Assembly (NCBI GenBank): GCA_002314945.1
Contig: DCHV01000049.1
Coordinates: forward strand, 11,989 to 21,136
Reading direction: 5' to 3'
Source: Prevotellaceae bacterium UBA1743
GTDB taxonomy: Bacteria > Bacteroidota > Bacteroidia > Bacteroidales > Bacteroidaceae
Length of the DNA: 9,148 nucleotides
Part shown: piece after piece, positions 7,301 to 9,148 of the stretch
Layout of the letters: each line of letters opens with the position of its first letter
Numbering within the stretch: position 1 is the stretch's first letter
Notes under the pieces: generated by a model
Seen by the model: only the letters and a program-made list of their open reading frames with translations
The model's database searches: none
Told to the model about the DNA's origin: nothing
Program-made: the position numbers and the translations under genes

Positions 7301-8125
7301 AGCACCTGTTGGTGTAGGCAATGTGTCGGCTTTCAGGGGTGAATCGCCTTCTGTAAGAAAATAGTATGCCTCATTCGCATAATTGTTGCGTATCCGCTCG
7401 TTCCCCTCCCAATATACCAAGCCATTGCCCCAGAATAACCAATTGTTATCCCCTTGCTTGTACAAAGGAACCTCCTGAAGATCATCATAGTCAGCATCAG
7501 GATCTATCTTTTCACTCTGAAGATGTCCCCCATATCCGAAAAGTCGCACTTTGTCGGGATTAGCGAAACCCATTTTTTTCAGTTTGTTACGCGTGAGAGA
7601 GTAGATACCATCTTCTGTAATCCCGATTTTTACCCATTTTCCACTACTGAGCACCGAATGACTGGTATAGCGTTTCGTGCCTTTTGCCGACACTTTACGC
7701 GCCTTGGCATGAGGAGTGATCATGATACGACAGCTGAGCAATTTCTTGATATGGTTGCCTTGTTTCACCAGAGGAACAAACGACAGATCCAGCATCCCCT
7801 CCCCTCTTTGCACTCCTATATGAACATCGGGAAGAATCCTTTCACCAATGTGCTCGGCATAGCGCTGGGCAACCTTTTCCTCCTCCTTGGTCAAGTTTCC
7901 ATATTCCGGATATTCAAGTTCCACGGAATAGTTGTATTGTCTATAATCCGTCGCCAAGGGGATCACCTCGGTATAGAGAGGCAGGAGCGAGTCCATTCTC
8001 AGTTCCTCCCAATCCAACGTAGTGAAACCGTTCATTTTGCCACTACCCACATCTTTCCCGTTCCCTACCGCAAGCGATGGGAGCAAGCATACAAGCCAGA
8101 TGATGTATAGTGCCAATTGTCTCAT
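4358..8125 (-). CDS. porU: T9SS sortase PorU, C25 gingipain-like cysteine peptidase
   Basis: Cell-surface sortase of the type IX secretion system: it cuts the C-terminal domain (CTD) from cargo brought by PorV and attaches the cargo to anionic LPS. It has 1255 residues, somewhat longer than P. gingivalis PorU (about 1160). Layout: signal peptide (1 to about 21); N-terminal beta-rich region (30-500); C25 peptidase domain (about 505-890) with YLLLMGDAAWDNR (580-592), DLGIGRFPV (645-653), catalytic His756 in YTGHAT, catalytic Cys789 in VTAACDVMPFDG, GGAVAFYGTTRTVY (811-824) and LLGDPALTI (880-888); an Ig-like region (about 1036-1150); and a T9SS-type CTD (about 1153-1255). The His motif is GHAT, where gingipains have GHGS. 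The CTD has six cysteines. The start ATG overlaps the stop of the FAH-family gene (ATGA, 8122-8125), which implies translational coupling; a GGAG sits 11 nt upstream (8137-8140). Confidence 0.95.
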   Translation of the reverse strand: MRQLALYIIWLVCLLPSLAVGNGKDVGSGKMNGFTTLDWEELRMDSLLPLYTEVIPLATDYRQYNYSVELEYPEYGNLTKEEEKVAQRYAEHIGERILPDVHIGVQRGEGMLDLSFVPLVKQGNHIKKLLSCRIMITPHAKARKVSAKGTKRYTSHSVLSSGKWVKIGITEDGIYSLTRNKLKKMGFANPDKVRLFGYGGHLQSEKIDPDADYDDLQEVPLYKQGDNNWLFWGNGLVYWEGNERIRNNYANEAYYFLTEGDSPLKADTLPTPTGAVVNHYTTVPAHTLYEKDEFAWHSTGRNLYDKYNYANGNSCTYTLSSVATSGNEKLTVAFTAASKANVQLQPSVNGTQLSPAMTLYPIGSYTYAYDDTRTYDISKMKGTDENTWKVKLVTTSGQDARLDYLALHYDRKIIPGNDGYVLFSQTGKGVSQFDITWPDDHLKVMRLGKPGDPDAWVKTTKVDDTTRKMVVDDATRRYVAFVDTYTFPEPDYVGVVENQDLHAMDSIDMVILIPSSGKLEGQAQRLADAHAEYDGLRVQVVRADQAYNEFSSGTPDATAYRRMMKMLYDKASDKTCAPKYLLLMGDAAWDNRMLSAAWHNYNPDDYLLCYESDNSLSDTKSYVMEDYFGMLDDGEGSNLLKDKPDLGIGRFPVTSQSEAKVMVDKTIAYLTCQHVGDWKNLVCFMGDDGDNNEHMKYADDVALRVANQNPEVEIRKVMWDAYTRVSTAKNNTYPEVTTLLKKLMDEGALVMNYTGHATTYTLSHEFVLNLEDFAEAKGDALPLWVTAACDVMPFDGQSENIGETAVLNDQGGAVAFYGTTRTVYANQNLSMNRYFMKYLFSDDASGQRNRVGDAVRLAKNAIINGNAEYTQLENKLQYALLGDPALTIAPPQTHVLLDEINDVSLSGNNSVQLKAGSRVTMKGHVEDVKGGTDATFQGVLSLRLFDSETLVTCQNNAGADKAFVFDNYSNILYTAQDSVRNGKFELSFTIPVDINYTDEAGRAIFYAYDSNQKKEANGYSESFILGGVSEELASDTIGPKIMAFLNDENFQDGDVVNSCPFFIAGLWDESGLNVSGNGLGHDLTLCIDGRADYTFNLNDRYEGAFGDNTRGVVSYSIPELENGPHTLEFSAWDVLNNLSTSSLSFVVDSSLKPELLQISASPSPALTSTNFIISYNRPGAECTIRVDVYDFMGRNLWTRTEVGSSDAGCCMIPWNLCTSSGGKLGSGVYLYRCTLQCGTSKEVSKAQKIIVKNNK
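4361..4669 (-). other. T9SS-type C-terminal domain of PorU
   Basis: Residues about 1153-1255 of PorU have the CTD plan: a start like SASPSPALTSTNF, a middle YDFMGRNLW strand, a GSGVYLYR strand, and a basic end KAQKIIVKNNK. In cargo proteins this domain is the secretion signal removed by PorU; PorU's own CTD is reported to be retained in P. gingivalis. Six cysteines (1182, 1209, 1210, 1217, 1233, 1237) are concentrated here, against ten in the remaining mature protein. Confidence 0.8.
6689..6742 (-). repeat. Diverged 27-bp tandem repeat inside porU
   Basis: Two adjacent 9-residue units in PorU, VDDTTRKMV (462-470) and VDDATRRYV (471-479), match at six of nine positions and otherwise carry one conservative change (K/R). 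At DNA level only the first 9 bp (GTGGATGAT) are identical and the rest is diverged (17 of 27 bases), so any duplication is old. It lies in the N-terminal beta-rich region before the peptidase domain. Confidence 0.4.
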
Positions 8126-8748
8126 TTCACATTAAACTCCAGTACCTTCTCCCCTTCGAGGAAGCCTTCCAGATGATCATCTATATGCACAGGTCCCACA
8201 CCTACAGGTGTTCCCGTAAATATAAGGTCACCCGTCTTGAGCATAAAGAAGCGGCTGATGTAGCTTACGATACGATCTACCCGACAAAGCATATCTGCCG
8301 TATTGCCTTGTTGAACTGTCACTCCATTGATATCCAGACGAAAGTGCAAACCCTTATTCACACCACCCTGTTCTATTGTTGGACATGGCAACCAGTTGCC
8401 TATGACAGCCGATCCGTCAAAACCCTTGGCAATGTCCCATGGAAGACCTTTCTCCCGAAGGTGACATTCCAAGTCACGTGCCGTAAAATCAATGCCCACC
8501 GTCATTTCGTGATAATACCGATGTGCAAAACGCTCTGGGATACAACGTCCCAAATGCCCAATCCGAATCACCAATTCCGTCTCGTACTCACATTGTTCCG
8601 TAAAATCCGGGACGAAAAAAGGTTTTCCACCACTCAGGAGGGCAGAATCCGCCTTGGTGAAGATGACCGGAGTCTCTGTATTATATAACGTATCAGCCGC
8701 TTCTTTATTGTGCAGCGGATAGTTCATTTCTACACCAAAAATCTTCAT
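8122..8748 (-). CDS. Fumarylacetoacetate hydrolase (FAH)-family protein
   Basis: Predicted cytosolic metal-dependent enzyme of the FAH superfamily; members hydrolyse or decarboxylate 2-oxo/acylpyruvate compounds. It has 208 residues, the short single-domain form found in Bacteroidota. Motifs: VIFTKADSALL (28-38, with the family Lys32); metal ligands in YETELV (Glu56, Glu58); GIDFTARD (Asp87); GKGFDGSAVIG-like KGFDGSAVIG (108-117); QQGNTADML (146-154); and GDLIFTGTPVGVGPV (173-187). I chose ATG 8748 because homologous proteins start MKI..GxNY, an AGGAG lies 4 nt upstream, and the in-frame GTG at 8799 would sit inside the tsf terminator hairpin. The stop overlaps porU's ATG by 4 bp. The substrate is unknown: oxaloacetate decarboxylase, acylpyruvase and 2-hydroxyhepta-2,4-diene-1,7-dioate isomerase activities all occur in this fold, and homologues are often annotated by name only. 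Confidence 0.9.
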   Translation of the reverse strand: MKIFGVEMNYPLHNKEAADTLYNTETPVIFTKADSALLSGGKPFFVPDFTEQCEYETELVIRIGHLGRCIPERFAHRYYHEMTVGIDFTARDLECHLREKGLPWDIAKGFDGSAVIGNWLPCPTIEQGGVNKGLHFRLDINGVTVQQGNTADMLCRVDRIVSYISRFFMLKTGDLIFTGTPVGVGPVHIDDHLEGFLEGEKVLEFNVK

Positions 8749-8752
8749 AAAG

Positions 8753-8757
8753 CTCCT
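8753..8757 (-). promoter_or_regulatory. Ribosome binding site of the FAH-family gene
   Basis: The minus strand reads AGGAG followed by CTTT and then ATG at 8748. The 4-nt spacing is short but workable. It is one of few Shine-Dalgarno-like sequences in the window and supports the ATG at 8748 over the upstream GTG at 8799. Confidence 0.6.
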
Positions 8758-8764
8758 ATCAACC

Positions 8765-8801
8765 AAAAAAGTGGACTCCCCAAAAAGGGGAAAGCCCACT
8801 T
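8765..8801 (-). terminator. Rho-independent terminator downstream of tsf
   Basis: On the minus strand a hairpin begins 32 nt after the tsf stop. The outer stem is AAGTGG with CCACTT (8796-8801 and 8769-8774), then come a mismatch and a 2-bp stem with a small bulge, and the inner stem is CCCC/GGGG (8787-8790 and 8778-8781) closing a loop of five T. It is followed directly by a run of six T (8770-8765) that overlaps the end of the stem. It should end the ribosomal-protein/tsf transcript, yet lies only 7 nt upstream of the RBS of the FAH-family gene, so some readthrough or attenuation may feed the porU-porV operon. Confidence 0.8.
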
Positions 8802-8833
8802 ATCGTTATATGTGTTGTGTAATTCGCGTCGGA

Positions 8834-9148
8834 TTACTCTGCGCGCAAAGTGAAGCGCTTGAAATCTACTACATAGAGTTCCTTGTCGATTGACTTCAAG
8901 TAAGACTCTACGGTAAAGTTCTTGTCCCAGATGTATTCCTGGCTCATCAAACAGTTCTCTTTGAGGAACTTGTTCAGACGACCCTTGGCAATATTCTGAA
9001 TCATGCCTTCGTTCAAGCTTCCGGCCTTCTCTGCACTTACAGTAGCGATAATCTCCTTCACAGCAGCCACATCCTCGGCAGTAATCCAGCCCTTTGACTG
9101 GTTGCTCTCCATGTGATCCTCTGAATCGAAATGAGCGGGGTTGAAGCC
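8834..9148 (-). CDS. tsf: Elongation factor Ts, C-terminal part (window edge cuts the gene)
   Basis: Translation elongation factor Ts, the cytosolic GDP/GTP exchange factor of EF-Tu. Only the last 104 residues are visible; the frame stays open to the right edge with GFNPAHFDSEDH before the internal methionine at 9112, so that methionine is not the start. The C-terminal motif MIQNIAKGRLNKFLKENCL corresponds to the family's 'KMVEGRMKKF' segment, followed by the tail ending FKRFTLRAE, which I recognise from Bacteroidales EF-Ts. The dimerisation/core region and N-terminal EF-Tu-binding TDxPxxK motif are off the window. A strong hairpin terminator follows 32 nt after the stop. In Bacteroidota tsf normally follows rpsB, which would lie further right. 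Confidence 0.92.
   Translation of the reverse strand, partial: GFNPAHFDSEDHMESNQSKGWITAEDVAAVKEIIATVSAEKAGSLNEGMIQNIAKGRLNKFLKENCLMSQEYIWDKNFTVESYLKSIDKELYVVDFKRFTLRAE

Noticed and set aside
7454..8688. Two long open frames on the plus strand (7454-8110 and 8110-8688) antisense to the porU 5' end and the FAH-family gene, touching at 8110
   Set aside because: They lie fully opposite genes with clear families, have no recognisable motifs and an unnatural composition rich in His, Thr and Arg. They are best explained as shadow frames.
8749..8799. N-terminal extension of the FAH-family protein from the GTG at 8799
   Set aside because: The extra 17 codons would run through the terminator hairpin and are not expected in the family; ATG 8748 has an AGGAG upstream.
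8861..8868. TAGATTTC on the minus strand inside tsf as a Bacteroidota -7 element (TAnnTTTG) for the FAH-porU-porV operon
   Set aside because: One mismatch, no TTTG element at the right distance (nearest TTG is about 28 nt away), and it sits in coding sequence upstream of the terminator.

Overview
The window looks like a chromosomal segment from a Bacteroidales bacterium, most like Bacteroides/Prevotella relatives. The main reasons are the adjacent porU and porV genes of the type IX secretion system (T9SS), which is confined to the Bacteroidota, the Bacteroidota-type C-terminus of the Mrp ATPase, and the EF-Ts C-terminus ending in FKRFTLRAE. Genus is not resolved from the sequence alone. I see no mobile element, CRISPR array, tRNA or rRNA. 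Coding density is very high and no gap exceeds about 90 bases.

Left block, plus strand (1-3104): four genes packed as one apparent operon. They are the C-terminal two thirds of an Mrp/ApbC Fe-S carrier ATPase (cut by the window edge), a MATE-family multidrug/metabolite antiporter, a small YfcE/MJ0936-type metallophosphoesterase, and a low-molecular-weight protein tyrosine phosphatase. Junctions are 3 bp, 1 bp and a 4-bp ATGA overlap, so transcription is almost surely shared and translation is probably coupled. The promoter lies off the left edge.

Right block, minus strand (9148 down to 3152): the 3' end of tsf (EF-Ts), an intrinsic terminator, then a fumarylacetoacetate-hydrolase-family enzyme overlapping porU by 4 bp (ATGA), then porU and, 24 bp later, porV. 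PorU is the T9SS sortase, a gingipain-like C25 cysteine peptidase that removes the C-terminal sorting domain from secreted cargo and joins the new end to a surface glycolipid. PorV is the outer-membrane barrel that delivers cargo to PorU and anchors it. The two blocks converge over a 47-bp gap (3105-3151).

The gene content is mostly known families. Points deserving a second look are: the tight coupling of a cytosolic FAH-family enzyme to the T9SS sortase; a terminator almost touching that enzyme's ribosome binding site; a cysteine-rich C-terminal domain and an altered His motif (GHAT) in PorU; the lack of a CxxC motif in the visible part of Mrp; and a perfect 9-bp tandem duplication in an acidic loop of PorV. 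I found no clear evidence of a wholly undescribed system here.
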